Positions 14,898-23,600 are shown, counted from the first letter of the stretch. The stretch: 45,166 nucleotides of DNA from an uncultured Fibrobacter sp. (GCA_946405515.1 CAMJHM010000012.1:1-45166); one strand, 5' to 3'. Notes: generated by a model not told the origin, from the letters alone. Program-made: numbers and translations.

Positions 14898-15800
14898 CTA
14901 GATGCTCTCGATTTCGGCTTCGAGGGCTTCTGCGGATTTTGTGTCTTCGTTGTAGATGGCGCTTATCTTCTTGCAACTCAGTTCGAGCAGCTTGCGCGCG
15001 ACCTGGTCGTCGCTTTGCTTGCGTAACTTCTGGATGGCCTTGTCCACGCGGGAGATGTCCTCCTGTTGCGGGTAGTCCTTCATGAAGTTGTAGAACAGCG
15101 CGATCTGGCTACGGTAATCGTTGTCGGTCTCGCAGGCAAGCAAGAACGGAATGACGCGGACGTTCAGCAGGTTGTTCAGGTCGCCGACGAAGGTGTTCAG
15201 CGAGACCCCTTCCGGGAAGAGTTCCGCTGTTTCCTTCTGGATGTCGTCGTTGTCCATGATGTCGCCCGCTTCGAACTGCGATAGCATGTCGTTCAGCAGG
15301 GCCATCTCCTCGACCTTGGTCTGCTCGCGGTAACGTGCCTGGTAATAGATGGGCAGCGTCGTGAGGCAGAAGTGCGCCTGGTTTGCTCCGATGAACTCGC
15401 CGACGTAGTAGATGTCGGCATCTTCATTCAGGATGTCCTCTTCGTTCGAGAAGTTCCCGATGCGGGCCGGGATGGGAATGACTTCCATGTTCGAAAGCTC
15501 GTGGAGTCGGTCGCGCAAGGCGTCGACATCGAGGTTTTCCGGCAAGTCTTCGCCGTTCTCCTGCATCGATTCGAGCAGGTTGTTCAGCTTGTCGTCCATG
15601 ACCTTCTTGCGTTGGCTGGGCGTCGGGACGGTCGGGTTGAATGCGCGGAAGTCGCCTTCGAGAGTCAGAAGCCCGTTCCGGATCATGTCGTCAAAAGGAG
15701 AATCGCCATCGCTGTCAGGCGTGGGCAAAATCCTTGCGTAAGCAATCATCCTACCGCAAAGCTTTTCATCGTTTCCTTTTTTCTGTACAATGCCGAGCAT
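14898..15800 (-). CDS. Acidic protein of unknown function
   Basis: A 300-residue, strongly acidic, mostly helical cytoplasmic protein. I recognise no domain. Residues about 105-125 contain VIPIPARIGNFSNEEDI, a proline-containing segment, and the C-terminal third is a run of amphipathic helices ending in KSAEALEAEIESI. There is no signal peptide or membrane helix. It is convergent with the transporter at 14880 (17 bases between stops). Upstream lies a dense block of repeats. The start at 15800 is supported by TATATT 7 nt upstream. Confidence 0.7.
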   Translation of the reverse strand: MLGIVQKKGNDEKLCGRMIAYARILPTPDSDGDSPFDDMIRNGLLTLEGDFRAFNPTVPTPSQRKKVMDDKLNNLLESMQENGEDLPENLDVDALRDRLHELSNMEVIPIPARIGNFSNEEDILNEDADIYYVGEFIGANQAHFCLTTLPIYYQARYREQTKVEEMALLNDMLSQFEAGDIMDNDDIQKETAELFPEGVSLNTFVGDLNNLLNVRVIPFLLACETDNDYRSQIALFYNFMKDYPQQEDISRVDKAIQKLRKQSDDQVARKLLELSCKKISAIYNEDTKSAEALEAEIESI

Positions 15801-15807
15801 GGGAGAT

Positions 15808-15813
15808 AATATA
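15808..15813 (-). promoter_or_regulatory. Predicted -10 element of a leaderless transcript
   Basis: TATATT on the minus strand, 7 nt before the ATG at 15800. It directly abuts the TAG heptad array beginning at 15819. Confidence 0.45.
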
Positions 15814-15818
15814 GTAAA

Positions 15819-15860
15819 TAGAGGCTAGAGATTAGAGGCTAGAATCTAGGGGTTAGGGAA
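15819..15860. repeat. CTAG-type heptad array, inverted orientation (6 units)
   Basis: Six 7-base units in strict register: TAGAGGC, TAGAGAT, TAGAGGC, TAGAATC, TAGGGGT, TAGGGAA. The complement corresponds to the arrays at 516-550 and 32220-32247. It is joined directly to the double-hairpin repeat at 15863-15930, the same arrangement as in the copy at 32148-32247 but reversed. The whole gap 15801-16152 between genes consists of such repeat modules. Confidence 0.85.
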
Positions 15861-15862
15861 AA

Positions 15863-15930
15863 ATATCACGGCTTCACCGTCTGTTATTAACGTACGAAGT
15901 GCGTGATTCTTATACACTAGCCCCGAGTCT
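15863..15930. repeat. Dispersed double-hairpin repeat, copy A
   Basis: About 68 bases closely similar to the reverse complement of 32148-32215; by eye roughly nine of ten positions agree. It contains two short stem-loops: ACGGCTTCACCGT and CGTACGAAGTGCG (each with one imperfect or wobble pair here, perfect in copy B), separated by a TTATTAA-rich linker, and ends with CTAGCCCCGAGTCT. Two copies in inverted orientation point to a dispersed non-coding element. Confidence 0.8.
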
Positions 15931-15940
15931 AAAAAAAATT

Positions 15941-15971
15941 GTCATTCGCAGGCGCATGACTCGTCGGCTCA
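15941..15971. repeat. 31-base dispersed module, copy A
   Basis: Identical to 40551-40581 (begins GTCATTCGCAGGCGCATGAC and ends CGTCGGCTCA). In both places it is followed by TCAC/TCGC heptads, so it is a fixed part of the composite repeat. Confidence 0.8.
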
Positions 15972-16055
15972 GCCATGCCGAAACGCAAGCGTTTTGGCGT
16001 GGCATTCGCCTTGGTTGTCATTGCGAAGGGCGAATAGCCCTGAAGCAATCTCCGC
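15972..16055. repeat. Two REP-like palindromic units
   Basis: The first, 15972-16003, is a long imperfect hairpin whose arms begin GCCATGCCGAAACGC and end GCGTTTTGGCGTGGC, differing only by wobble pairs. The second, about 16017-16055, begins GTCATTGCG and returns with GAAGCAATC, with an inner AGGGC/GCCCT stem. It resembles the 'GTCATTGCGA...GAAGCAATC' palindromes seen as REP-like elements in other bacteria. Neither is next to a T-run, so they are not terminators. Confidence 0.6.
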
Positions 16056-16063
16056 CAGTCACC

Positions 16064-16134
16064 TCACCGCTCACTGCTCACCGCTCACTGCTCATAGCCC
16101 GAGCCTCGAGCCTCGAACCTCTCGCCTCGTGCCT
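16064..16134. repeat. TCACYGC and CGAGCCT heptad arrays
   Basis: Five TCACCGC/TCACTGC-type units (16064-16098) and, after one base, five CGAGCCT-type units (16100-16134). Both types recur at 40579-40613. The CGAGCCT type, complemented, is the array embedded in mnmE. The array ends six bases before the -10 hexamer of the next gene. Confidence 0.85.
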
Positions 16135-16139
16135 TTTTC

Positions 16140-16145
16140 TATCTT
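16140..16145 (+). promoter_or_regulatory. Predicted -10 element of a leaderless transcript (NAT-like gene)
   Basis: TATCTT lies exactly 7 nt before the ATG at 16153; there is no Shine-Dalgarno sequence. The upstream frame is open through the repeats, which makes longer ORF calls misleading. Confidence 0.4.
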
Positions 16146-16152
16146 TCCCCTC

Positions 16153-17058
16153 ATGGACGCTTCTACGTGGCAAAAGATTCTCGATCTGTGCAATAAGCTC
16201 TCGAACGTGACTTACGAGAACCTCACGAAGATTATCCGCTTGGAACAGACGGGGAGCGCCACGGGGGCTCGCAATCTGGATGACAGCGACCAGAACGATG
16301 TCGATACGTGGATGGGCGGCGGCACGTGTTTCAGCATGACGTGGCACCTGTACCAGAGTTTGGTTGACATGGGGCTGAAACCTCGGCTCGTCATGGGCCA
16401 CAAGCGCAAGGAACGCAACATCCACTGCGCCCTGATCCTCCCAAACGTCACCCTCGACACCACCCCTCTCTCGTCTCTCGTCTCTCGTCTCTCGTCTTTC
16501 ACTTCCCCTCTCTCGTCTCTCGTCTCTCGTCTCTCGTCTTTCACTTCCTCTCTTTCGTCTCTCGTCTCTCGTCTCTCGTCTGACTACCTCTTCGATCCCG
16601 GCTACCTCATTTTCGACCCGCTGCCGATTCCAGCCGCTCCGCCTTTCGGGACGGGTGATGCCGTGTTCCCGCTGGTGCCGAACAGCGTGCGCTTGGTGCG
16701 CCCTGCCCAAGACCGCATGGAACTTTGGACGGGCGGTGCTCTCGGCGACCGTGGCTTGGCCGGAGCCCAGATGAAGCTCCGCTTTGAGTACCCGCTGGAT
16801 GGAGTCAGCGTCGAGGAGTTCAAACAACATTGGGTGGAAAGCTTTTACCGCGAGATGATGACGTATCCGGTGTTGAATCGCCTAGACCGCGAACGCGGAA
16901 TCCAGTATTACTACCAAAAGGGCAACCTCGTGACCCGCGATGCGAATGGCAGCCGCATGGAACGCCTGGACGAGGGGGGCCGAGTGGAAAAACTCAGCGA
17001 AATCTTCAAATTGTCGCCCGATTTGATTGAAAAGGCGCTAGGAATTTTGTCAAAATAG
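16153..17058 (+). CDS. Arylamine N-acetyltransferase-like protein with heptad-repeat insertion
   Basis: A 301-residue cytoplasmic protein. Its central region follows the NAT/transglutaminase-like pattern: a nucleophile Cys59 in GGGTCFSMTWHLYQSL (NAT has RGGxCFExN), then LKPRLVMG, His91 in NIHCALIL, and Asp148 in YLFDPGYLIF, giving a plausible Cys-His-Asp triad. Acceptor and true activity are unknown, and the C-terminal half is not recognisable. Between the His and Asp strands, residues about 104-143 are PLSSLVSRLSSFTS-type repeats of 14 residues, encoded by 16 heptads (16469-16580). The start is ATG 16153; the open frame further upstream is only repeat DNA. A T-rich hairpin follows at 17096. 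Confidence 0.7.
   Translation: MDASTWQKILDLCNKLSNVTYENLTKIIRLEQTGSATGARNLDDSDQNDVDTWMGGGTCFSMTWHLYQSLVDMGLKPRLVMGHKRKERNIHCALILPNVTLDTTPLSSLVSRLSSFTSPLSSLVSRLSSFTSSLSSLVSRLSSDYLFDPGYLIFDPLPIPAAPPFGTGDAVFPLVPNSVRLVRPAQDRMELWTGGALGDRGLAGAQMKLRFEYPLDGVSVEEFKQHWVESFYREMMTYPVLNRLDRERGIQYYYQKGNLVTRDANGSRMERLDEGGRVEKLSEIFKLSPDLIEKALGILSK
16469..16580 (+). repeat. TCTCGTC heptad array inside the NAT-like gene (16 heptads)
   Basis: Three blocks of four TCTCGTC units (one unit TTTCGTC) are separated by two 14-base spacers (TTTCACTTCCCCTC and TTTCACTTCCTCTC), all in one 7-base register over 112 bases. Four heptads plus a 14-base spacer give a 42-base higher-order unit, read as 14 residues. The same 4-14-4 design occurs in gluQ at 30427-30496. 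Confidence 0.9.
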
Positions 17059-17095
17059 AGTTTTTTTCAATTTTGACTCGTAAAAGTGTATCTTG

Positions 17096-17118
17096 AGGCT
17101 CTTTTTAGCCTGTTTTTT
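17096..17118 (+). terminator. Weak intrinsic terminator after the NAT-like gene
   Basis: AGGCT / AGCCT form a 5-bp stem around CTTTTT, followed by G and six T residues, 38 bases after the stop codon. The stem is short, so strength is uncertain. The rest of the 17059-17294 gap is T-rich and holds a second hairpin, GCCCC-CTTTTT-GGGGC, near 17180-17194. Confidence 0.5.
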
Positions 17119-17254
17119 GCCGTTAGGGGCGTATAAAAATTGCATTTTGGTCTAATTTATATGCCCAGCTTGTTGAAAGCCCCCTTTTTGGGGCGGTTGA
17201 CCGGAAAATTTTCGCGTTTCTTTTTTTTTATAAACTACTCCGGCAGCCAAAGGT

Positions 17255-17260
17255 TATATT
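17255..17260 (+). promoter_or_regulatory. Predicted -10 element for the lipoprotein gene at 17295
   Basis: TATATT in an AT-rich stretch, 34 bases before the ATG. Here there is a normal leader with an AGGAGA Shine-Dalgarno sequence, in contrast to the leaderless genes. Confidence 0.4.
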
Positions 17261-17294
17261 TTTTCTACGGATTACTTAACAGGAGACTCTCCCC

Positions 17295-17780
17295 ATGAAA
17301 AAAATGCTTCTATCGCTCCTCGCCGTCTTGTCCCTCGCTCTGATGGCATGTGGCCCCTCCAAAGTCGATATGCAGGTGATGTCTGCCGAATGCGATATCA
17401 TCATCGAGGTTCGCCAGGTGCTGAACGATTCCATTAGCCTTTTTGTGGGGAACACGCTCTACCTGAACAGCAAGCAGGCCGTTGCCGCCGACCTGTTCCC
17501 GATGCTGGTGAGCGTCCGTGATCCTATGGAAATCGAAAAACTCACTGCGACCGATGTCGTGGGTGGTGGCGAAGAATTTATCGCGTACCTCCGCAAGGTG
17601 GCTCCGGACATGATTCGTTTTGGCCTGGTCATTGGCGAGACGGCTTACAACGAAATCGGTTTCGACGAGAATGCGATTGTCGAAAAAATCAAGAATGTCT
17701 TGCAGTCGGTCGAGGGCGGCTCCTTGATTCTCTTCCACGAGAAGGGCGGCGAGCTCGTCTCTGCGAAAAAACTTTATTAA
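17295..17780 (+). CDS. Putative lipoprotein, unknown function
   Basis: A 161-residue protein with a classic lipoprotein signal: MKKM, a hydrophobic core and the lipobox LMAC (Cys19). The mature domain of about 140 residues has alternating alpha/beta segments (DIIIEVRQVLNDSISLFVG, IRFGLVIGETAYNEIGFDENAIVEKI) with no recognised family. AGGAGA precedes the ATG at good distance. It is convergent with the MATE gene, and the two stop codons overlap (shared bases 17777-17780). Its transcription terminator lies inside the MATE coding sequence. Confidence 0.75.
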   Translation: MKKMLLSLLAVLSLALMACGPSKVDMQVMSAECDIIIEVRQVLNDSISLFVGNTLYLNSKQAVAADLFPMLVSVRDPMEIEKLTATDVVGGGEEFIAYLRKVAPDMIRFGLVIGETAYNEIGFDENAIVEKIKNVLQSVEGGSLILFHEKGGELVSAKKLY

Positions 17781-19207
17781 TTGGAAACCGTTTCCGTTTC
17801 GTCATCCCGCATGTCTGTATGCGGGATTTTTTTGAGTTGCATGCGCAGCATGGTGACGGCGATAATGCACGCGCCCACGTCGGCAATGGGTTGCGCCATG
17901 AATACTCCCCGGAGTTCGAAGAATCGGGGCATGATGATGACGAACGGAATCAGGAGAATCATCTGGCGGCAAGCGTTGAAGAACATGGACTGCCACGGCT
18001 TGCCGATACCTTGGAAAAAGTTGCCCGAAACCATACCGATGGGGACAAACGGGAGCATGATGAGGAATGTTCGCATTCCCCAGGTGGCGAGTTCCTGCAT
18101 GTTCACGTCGTTCGGGGCGAACGGTGCGACAAAGGTGCGCGTGAACGTCATGACGATTATCCAGGAGAGGAAAATAAAACCGGTCGCGTAAATCATGGTG
18201 AACTTGAGCGCCCCGCGGACACGGGTGAATTTCTTGGCACCGTAGTTATAACCGATGATGGGCTGGCTTCCGTTCACGAATCCGAGGAGCGGGAGGAGGA
18301 TGATGGAGACGATGCTGTTGATGATGCCGAACGCGGCAATCGCCTGGTCTCCGCCGGCCATGCCGTTTACATTCTGGAGGCTCTTGTTCCCGTAATGGGT
18401 GAGGCTCCAGGCGAGAATGGCGTTCAAGAGACTGTTCGTTATCTGCATGACGCTGGGCGGGAGGCCCAAGATAAAAATCTTGCGCACGTAGGCGGCCCGG
18501 AGCTTCATGAGACGGCGGTTAATTTTGATGGGTGTCGTCTTTTTGACAAAGAACTGCATCACCGCGATTCCGCCGATGAGCTGGCTCGTGACGGTGGCCC
18601 AGGCGGCGCCTTCGATACCCCAGCCGAACTTCATGATGAACAGCCAGTCCAGAATCACGTTGCTGCCGGCGCCAATCATGACGCGGGTCATGGCTGTCTT
18701 GGGGTGGCCCATGCTGCGGATGAAGTGGTTCATCCCCGGGACAATCGTCTGGAAAATCGCTCCCATCAAAATGATGCGCATGTAGCTCTTGGCTACGGGC
18801 AAAAGCTGGTCGCTTGCTCCGAAGAGCTTGAGGAGCGGGGTCATGAATGTTTGGCCCAGCGTGAATGCGGCCACGGCCATGATGACCAGCAGCAGGAACG
18901 AGTTGTTGAGGATGATGGCTGCCTGCTGGTATTTCTTTTCACCGAGGCGGATGGCGAAAATCGTATTGCCACCGACACCCACGATCATCGACATGGCCAT
19001 GATGAACAGGGCGATGGGGAAGCATATCGTGATGCCCCCGATGCCGAGGCTGCCTACGCCTTGCCCCACGAAGTAGCGGTCCACGATGTTGTAGAGCGCC
19101 TCGATGAGCATGCTGATGATGGCGGGCACCGAGAATTGCAGGATAATCTTGGGGATGCTGGCCGTCCCCATCGCGTTCAATTTCTTGTTTTCGAGCGTGT
19201 TCTCCAT
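17777..19207 (-). CDS. MATE family efflux transporter
   Basis: A 476-residue inner-membrane protein with 12 predicted helices in two similar halves, the layout of multidrug and toxic compound extrusion carriers driven by Na+ or H+. MATE-like phrases are present: PAIISMLIEALYNIVDRYFVGQ in helix 1, FIRSMGHPKTAM before the middle, and FVNGSQPIIGYNYGAKKFTRV at the start of the second half. Substrate is unknown. I chose ATG 19207 (MENTLENKKL) since the longer frame adds an unlikely proline-rich lead. The last 20 codons contain the terminator hairpin of the opposite gene. Confidence 0.92.
   Translation of the reverse strand: MENTLENKKLNAMGTASIPKIILQFSVPAIISMLIEALYNIVDRYFVGQGVGSLGIGGITICFPIALFIMAMSMIVGVGGNTIFAIRLGEKKYQQAAIILNNSFLLLVIMAVAAFTLGQTFMTPLLKLFGASDQLLPVAKSYMRIILMGAIFQTIVPGMNHFIRSMGHPKTAMTRVMIGAGSNVILDWLFIMKFGWGIEGAAWATVTSQLIGGIAVMQFFVKKTTPIKINRRLMKLRAAYVRKIFILGLPPSVMQITNSLLNAILAWSLTHYGNKSLQNVNGMAGGDQAIAAFGIINSIVSIILLPLLGFVNGSQPIIGYNYGAKKFTRVRGALKFTMIYATGFIFLSWIIVMTFTRTFVAPFAPNDVNMQELATWGMRTFLIMLPFVPIGMVSGNFFQGIGKPWQSMFFNACRQMILLIPFVIIMPRFFELRGVFMAQPIADVGACIIAVTMLRMQLKKIPHTDMRDDETETVSN
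17804..17833 (+). terminator. Intrinsic terminator of the 17295 gene, embedded in the MATE coding sequence
   Basis: A perfect 9-bp stem, ATCCCGCAT / ATGCGGGAT with loop GTCTGT, is followed by seven T residues, 24 bases after the lipoprotein stop codon. On the other strand the same bases encode the MATE C-terminal tail (around KIPHTDMRDD). Confidence 0.88.
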
Positions 19208-19366
19208 TTCGGAGCGCAAATTTAGAAAAATAGGGATTGTAATAAAAGGGGGGGGCGCGGCCGACGCTCTTGTTTTCAATGCGTTGACTTGTTGTCTCTA
19301 TGACTGGATAGTTATCCCGTAGTTGGCCTAGGGAATGCTGGGAGTGCTTTGATTTTTTTGAGTTTT

Positions 19367-20251
19367 TTACGCGGAGGCGACTTGGTTGCGGCCGTCTTCT
19401 TTGGCGATGTAGAGGTACTTGTCGCTTTCGGCAATGAGTTCGTCAATCTTGCCGATGAATTCCCCTTGCTTGCTGGCAAGCCCCAGAGAAATCGTCACGG
19501 GAATAATCGTGTCGTTCCACGAAAAACGGTGGTTCTCGACTGCGGCGCGGAGGCGCTCGGCGCTCTTTTTCGCGTCTTCGGGGCCGATACCGCAGAGAAG
19601 CAGCACGAACTCTTCGCCACCATAGCGGGCAAGCAAATCGGATTCGCGTTTCTCGTTCTTGAGAATTTTTGCGACTTCCTTGAGCACGACATCGCCACAC
19701 TGGTGGCCCCATGTGTCGTTCACGCGCTTGAAGTGGTCAATGTCCACCATGATGCAGTGAACGTAATAGTTGTTGCGCCTTGCGAGCGCAAGTTCACCGA
19801 GGCTTCTGTCCATGAAGGTGCGGCGGTTCGCAATCTTGGTGAGCGCGTCCGTTGTCGCTGCTTCAAAAAGTTCGCGGTCAATAGCCTCTTCGGTGGCGTC
19901 CTTGAATTCCACCTTCAGGACCATTGTGCCGATTTGCAGGCGGTTGTCGGGACCAAGGATTGCCGTAGTGATGGCGTTGCCGTCGACGTAGGTGCCGTTG
20001 GTGCTGCCGAGGTCTTCTACGGTGATGCGTTGCCCGTCGAAACTGATTTTACAATGCTTGCGGCTTACGAGTTCGTCGTCTAGGTGAACGTCGGCATCGC
20101 TGCCGCGACCGAGGATGACGCTGCCAACAGAGAGGGCGATTTGCTTGAATTGGGATTGAGGATACAACACGACGAGATGCGGTCGCATCTCACTCGGTTG
20201 AAACCGGATCGTCTTGTTCCCTGTGACGATAGTTTGGTCTAAATCCTTCAT
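19367..20251 (-). CDS. Diguanylate cyclase with FHA domain
   Basis: A 294-residue cytoplasmic signalling protein. Residues about 25-115 form an FHA phosphothreonine-binding domain: GRGSDAD (48-54), SRKH (63-66) and STNGTYVDG (83-91). Residues about 130-294 form a GGDEF domain: active site GGEEF at 211-215, metal/nucleotide residues in VDIDHFKRVND, and an intact inhibitory I-site RESD at 202-205, five residues before GGEEF. It should make cyclic di-GMP with product inhibition, gated by phosphoprotein binding (family knowledge). The start is ATG 20251 with GAGGA upstream; the longer frame reads through intergenic DNA. It is divergent from the fibro-slime gene. Confidence 0.93.
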   Translation of the reverse strand: MKDLDQTIVTGNKTIRFQPSEMRPHLVVLYPQSQFKQIALSVGSVILGRGSDADVHLDDELVSRKHCKISFDGQRITVEDLGSTNGTYVDGNAITTAILGPDNRLQIGTMVLKVEFKDATEEAIDRELFEAATTDALTKIANRRTFMDRSLGELALARRNNYYVHCIMVDIDHFKRVNDTWGHQCGDVVLKEVAKILKNEKRESDLLARYGGEEFVLLLCGIGPEDAKKSAERLRAAVENHRFSWNDTIIPVTISLGLASKQGEFIGKIDELIAESDKYLYIAKEDGRNQVASA

Positions 20252-20440
20252 CGGGTCCTCTCTACTTTCAATGTACAAAATGTAGTTTTTTTGGGCTGCT
20301 GTAAAGGTGATTTGAGGTGCGATTTTGGCAACGAGAGAAGGCCGAATTTTGTTGTTTGTAAAAGTTTGGTTACATAAATATGGGGCGATGGGTTGGGGCC
20401 GTTTTTTTTCCGTGCAATATTTGTGTGATTTATAAACATA

Positions 20441-20515
20441 TTTTTGCAAAAAGGCCATTTGTAAACACTTTTTTGTGTTGTTTTGCAAAAAAACACACCT
20501 TTTTCTTTGCAAAAA
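20441..20515. promoter_or_regulatory. Three TTTTGCAAAAA palindromes in the dgc / fibro-slime divergent region
   Basis: The 351-base gap 20252-20602 is very AT-rich. It holds TTTTTGCAAAAA at 20441-20452, TTTTGCAAAAAA at 20481-20492 and TTTGCAAAAA at 20506-20515, centred 39 and 24 bases apart. Repeated near-identical palindromes upstream of a large surface-protein gene could be operator sites. No other feature was seen in this gap, and a clear -10/-35 pair was not found. Confidence 0.4.
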
Positions 20516-20602
20516 GGGTAGATTTTAGGTCGGTGTGGCATATCAAAAGCAGGATGTTTTTGGTGTGTTATTGGTCGGAGAACTTAAATTGGAAACAAAA
20601 TT

Positions 20603-23600
20603 ATGAAAAAACAATATGACGCCATAAAAGGATTGGTGCTTGCATTAGTTCTTCTCTTTGCAGGGGTGCAAGGGGTGTTCGCAGCTATGGCCTGCGAAGG
20701 TACGGTATACTTCAAGTTACCGGCGGGTTGGAAATCGGCATATGCGGTTGCGGGTGGCCAAAAGGCTGCCTTCACCAAGAGCCCGTATGATGGCTGGCTA
20801 CAGGTATCTACCGATAATATTGGTGGCCCGAACAATGCCACTGGCTTCAACATCGAAGAAACTGGCGCCAATGACTGCAACAGCGGTCATTGCGTGCGTC
20901 CGGATTCCATGAACGTCAAGTACATGCAGATGTCTGATGCCGCTGGCTTCAAGTGCGTTCACATGAAGGGCGGCTCTGAGCTCTGGATTCAGGCTCATCC
21001 GGACACGGAAAAGGAGAATGTGACCTACTATAGCGCAACTCCTCCTGACGTGAAGTACTTCTATGTGTTCTTGCCCGAGAATGCCGAATGGAAGAGCGCA
21101 ATTCCCATGATTGTGGAAGACGACAAGCCGGCTGTTGCCCTGGAGGCTGATCCGGATCGTTGCGGCTGGTATTTTAGGCGCTATATCGACGAAGTTCCTC
21201 CTAATGAAGTTGTTATCTATCGTGATGATGACGAACAGAAGAAGGAAGGTCTCGGTATGGATGGTGACTGGGGTACTCAGGGCATTGTCAATGCTATTCC
21301 TTTGGCCACAATGTTTGAATTCCTGACTTCCAATCAAATTTACTTTGTTGCTACCGAAGAATATGCGGATAAATCCAATCCGGATGCAATCGGTTGGACG
21401 GCAACCGACCCGGGAAAAGAAGGTGCCTGTGGTTATGACCTTGCCGCTATGATTTATGATACAGATGCTTCTCTGCATGGTGCCTTTACTTGTAACCCGG
21501 ACTGGTTCCAGGGCCAGACTACAGCTCAGGCTCAGGCTAATGCTTGCTACTATTCTTCTGCCAAGTATAATGTGGTGAGCAGCGATGCCGGTATTGTTCC
21601 TTGTATTGGTGTAACTCCGGGCATGGTTGAAGAAGTTTTGGGCAAGGACAAGAAGCCCAAGCTGACGACTGCTGGTAAAAAGTGCTTTGGTAGCTCCGCT
21701 GATGAAGCCTTTACGGCAATGTTCAATCCCACTGCCGGGATTAACGAAGCTTACTGCTTCAACCTCCCGTTCACGCAGACCAAGGATGGCAAGTACGAAT
21801 TCGATTCCGATAATTATGAAGGCCCTGATGGTGCAAAGTATCCGGCCAAGGGTGGTTTCTACCCGGCCGAACAGACTCCGTCTGCTGATATGTTTGTAGA
21901 GGGCTCTACTCATCTTGCTGCTGCGGAAAACAAGCGTAAGGCTGAAGGTCCTGTCTTTGTTTGCGCTAACTATAATGCTACGGTGGGTGCTGGCGAAGGT
22001 CTTCGCGCCATCAATGCTGCAGAAGGTGTTCCTGAAATCGACCTGTTCTGTAAGGGTCCGGGTTGGAGCAAGGGCATTGACTGCTCTGGACTGTTTGCTG
22101 CTGGTAGCGAATTTACGTCTCCCGAGAATGGAATTAGCTTCGAAGGTGATGGCTGGGGCTGGTCTTGCCCCAATATGGGCCCCATTGGTTGGACCTATTA
22201 TAAAGAAGGAACTGAAACGCCTGTTGGTACTTTGACCATGAAGAATCAGGTTCCGGAAGGCGGCGTTCCTCGCTGGACTTCGGGTGCTAACGATTACGAT
22301 GCCCTCAAGACGGGTGGCCGCAACCAGCACTTCTGCTTCGAATCTCATGCAACGTTCCGTTACAAGAAGGGCCTGCGCTTCAGTTTCCGTGGCGACGATG
22401 ACATTTGGGTCTATATCGACAACAAGCTGGCTGTGGACCTTGGTGGTACCCACTTGGCCGCTCCGGGTTACGTCGACTTGGATAAGTTCGTCGGTAATTC
22501 TGGCGGATTCACGGTCGGTACTGAATATGACATTGACATCTTCTTCTGCGACCGCCGTACGACTATGAGTAACGTGCGTATCAAGACGAACATGTTCATT
22601 AAGCAGACGACGGGTCTTGCAAAGCAAGTTATCAGCAAGAAGGGCGGTGTTGACGTGTTTGCCCTCTGCTATGCGGTGTCTAGCAACGGTTCTTGCGGTG
22701 GCGGTACGGGTGAAACCTACTGCGAAGATGACTTGATTAATTACTTGGTTGGAAAGGGCAAAAACATTGACTACACGCTTACGGATAAGAAGGGTACGGT
22801 CATTAAGACTGCCGAAGAATTGGCTCAGTCCATTGTCTACTTTGGAGGAATTGACCTGACCAACCGTGCCGATCCGAAGATTGACAAGAATACGCTTTCT
22901 GGCCTTGCCCCGAATGATTACGTGCTGTGGGCTTCTATCGACAACAGCAAGGAAAAATTCGAATTCTCTGTTGAAGGTAACCTCGAAGTCGTGAGCAAGC
23001 ATGGTACGTCTCAAGACGAAGGTGGCAATAAGGTGGCTGAATACGATGTTGTCTCCTCTGCTTTGGCCAGCTCGAAAGATTCTCCGACCCGAGTCCCGAT
23101 ATACATTTCTTCTATCATGGATCAGGGTGATGAAGTCTTGATTGACCTTCCGTCCGCAGTTGAACAGCCGTATGGTATTACGGTCACCAACTCTCAGGGT
23201 ATTAGCACGAACGATGTTACCCTTGAGTACAAGGATGCTGAAGGCAAGTTCCAGACTTGGAATGGTAAGACTCAGCGTATGATCGGTGAATCCGGTATCG
23301 ATACTATCTATGCTTCTCTGGACATGACGTTCATGTCTGCAGAACAGGAAACCTATAATTTTGCTGTAACTGGCCACACGGTTACAACCTCTGTGACCTT
23401 CTATGTGCCGAAGCTCGTCTTCGTGATGTCTGAATCCGATACGACCCAGATTACGGGTGACGATCCGAATGAAGAACGTTTTGTCGGCCCGATGTATCCG
23501 TTCTACATCTTGGCTTTGGCTCCGTCGATGACGAAGCCCGGAACCTACGAAGAATGTGGCGAACGTTGTAACTTCATCCTGAATATGGGTACGGAAACTT

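Noticed and set aside
15994..16152. N-terminal extension of the NAT-like protein
   Set aside because: The open frame upstream of 16153 consists of REP-like and heptad repeats that are stop-free by composition; conserved sequence starts at 16153.
16469..16580. CRISPR array
   Set aside because: Repeats are 7 or 42 bases, spacers are near-identical and the block is inside a coding gene; no cas genes are present.
20252..20512. Longer N-terminus for the diguanylate cyclase
   Set aside because: The frame upstream of 20251 encodes low-complexity intergenic sequence, and GAGGA lies properly before ATG 20251.
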